A stretch of DNA of 6,380 bases from Bordetella parapertussis. GTDB lineage: Bacteria; Pseudomonadota; Gammaproteobacteria; Burkholderiales; Burkholderiaceae. Of the stretch, positions 6,051-6,380 are shown in pieces. The DNA lies in contig CAMDLJ010000156.1 in NCBI GenBank assembly GCA_945901665.1, positions 1-6,380 on the forward strand. Direction: 5' to 3'. How positions within the stretch are numbered: the first letter of the stretch is position 1; the number at the start of each line of letters is the position of its first letter. Under the pieces are notes generated by a model, which saw only the letters and a list, made by a program, of their open reading frames with translations, was not told the DNA's origin and searched no databases. Made by a program: the position numbers and the translations under genes.

Positions 6051-6380
6051 GCCATGCGGCTGGCAAGCTCGACCGCTTGCGCTTGTACAGCTTGTGCTTT
6101 TTGGCCCTGTCGGTGAGCCTGGGCGTGGCCTTGGTGTCGTTGGCCAAATTGATGCTGCTGATCGCCGTGCTGCTTCAAGGGCTGACCGATGTGCAACAAC
6201 GGCGCCGCGCCGCTGCGCCCCACTCGGCGGGCACACTGCCCTGGCCCAGCAGCCTGTGGTGGGGCGCTGCTGCCTTGCTCTGGATGGGCCTGTCCATGGC
6301 CTGGAGCTCAGCCCCTGCCGATGAAGCCTGGTTATCTTTGTCGCGCCATGCCCGGTGGTTGGTCTTGCCAGCCGCTTTCT
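6047..6380 (+). CDS. O-antigen-ligase-like membrane protein, N-terminal part only
   Basis: The frame starts at the ATG inside the ATGA that ends the MFS gene and is open to the right edge, giving 111 residues. It shows a charged cytoplasmic lead (1-12), hydrophobic helices at about 13-45 and 68-85, and a block AWSSAPADEAWLSLSRHARW (85-104) followed by the start of another helix. A short loop with Trp-Ser and acidic/Ala residues after the second or third helix, leading to an Arg-rich helix start, is typical of WaaL/Wzy-type O-antigen ligases and polymerases, which transfer or polymerise glycan on lipid carriers at the periplasmic face. The conserved periplasmic loop that would settle this lies beyond the window. 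Overlap with the exporter implies translational coupling. Confidence 0.6.
   Translation, partial: MSHAAGKLDRLRLYSLCFLALSVSLGVALVSLAKLMLLIAVLLQGLTDVQQRRRAAAPHSAGTLPWPSSLWWGAAALLWMGLSMAWSSAPADEAWLSLSRHARWLVLPAAF

Noticed and set aside
5025..6236. Long minus-strand open frame (403 codons)
   Set aside because: It is antisense to the MFS exporter and the next gene, with a Gln/His/Gly-rich composition typical of shadow frames in GC-rich DNA.

Overview
The window looks like part of a betaproteobacterial chromosome, probably Burkholderiales and most likely near Comamonadaceae. This rests on the GC-rich composition, heavy TTG and CTG leucine use, and the overall protein flavour; no marker gene is present, so the placement is an inference. 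It is densely coded: eight protein genes in two divergent groups, two of them cut by the window edges. I see no RNA gene, mobile element or CRISPR array. No gene-free stretch exceeds about 130 bases.

Leftward half (minus strand, read from 3818 down to 1). First comes a small membrane-anchored protein of unknown function (3258-3818). Its stop codon directly abuts the start of an HTTM-type multi-pass membrane protein (2445-3257), the domain of vitamin K-dependent gamma-carboxylase relatives. After a 126-base, AT-richer spacer comes a membrane-anchored M23 (LytM-type) peptidoglycan endopeptidase (1380-2318). A bactofilin cytoskeletal gene (914-1351) follows 28 bases later. This peptidase-bactofilin pair is a recognised cell-shape and cell-wall module. 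After an 88-base gap comes an alpha/beta hydrolase (1-825) that runs off the left edge just short of its expected C-terminus.

Rightward half (plus strand, from 3927). An MpaB/rubber-oxygenase-like (DUF2236) protein (3927-4826) is followed 9 bases later by a GTG-started MFS exporter of the EntS/MFS_3 type (4836-6050). The exporter stop overlaps, as ATGA, the start of a membrane protein that looks like the N-terminus of an O-antigen-ligase-like protein (6047 onward, cut by the right edge). Spacing suggests one transcript.

The two groups diverge from a 108-base region (3819-3926), which should carry both promoters. It contains a perfect-end hairpin abutting the ATG proposed for the leftward gene. 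The most interesting items are the abutting gene pair of an HTTM protein and an unassigned anchored partner, the bactofilin/M23 module, and the operon joining an oxygenase, an exporter and a glycan-ligase-like gene. None amounts to a demonstrated new system; the HTTM pair is the best candidate for something poorly described.
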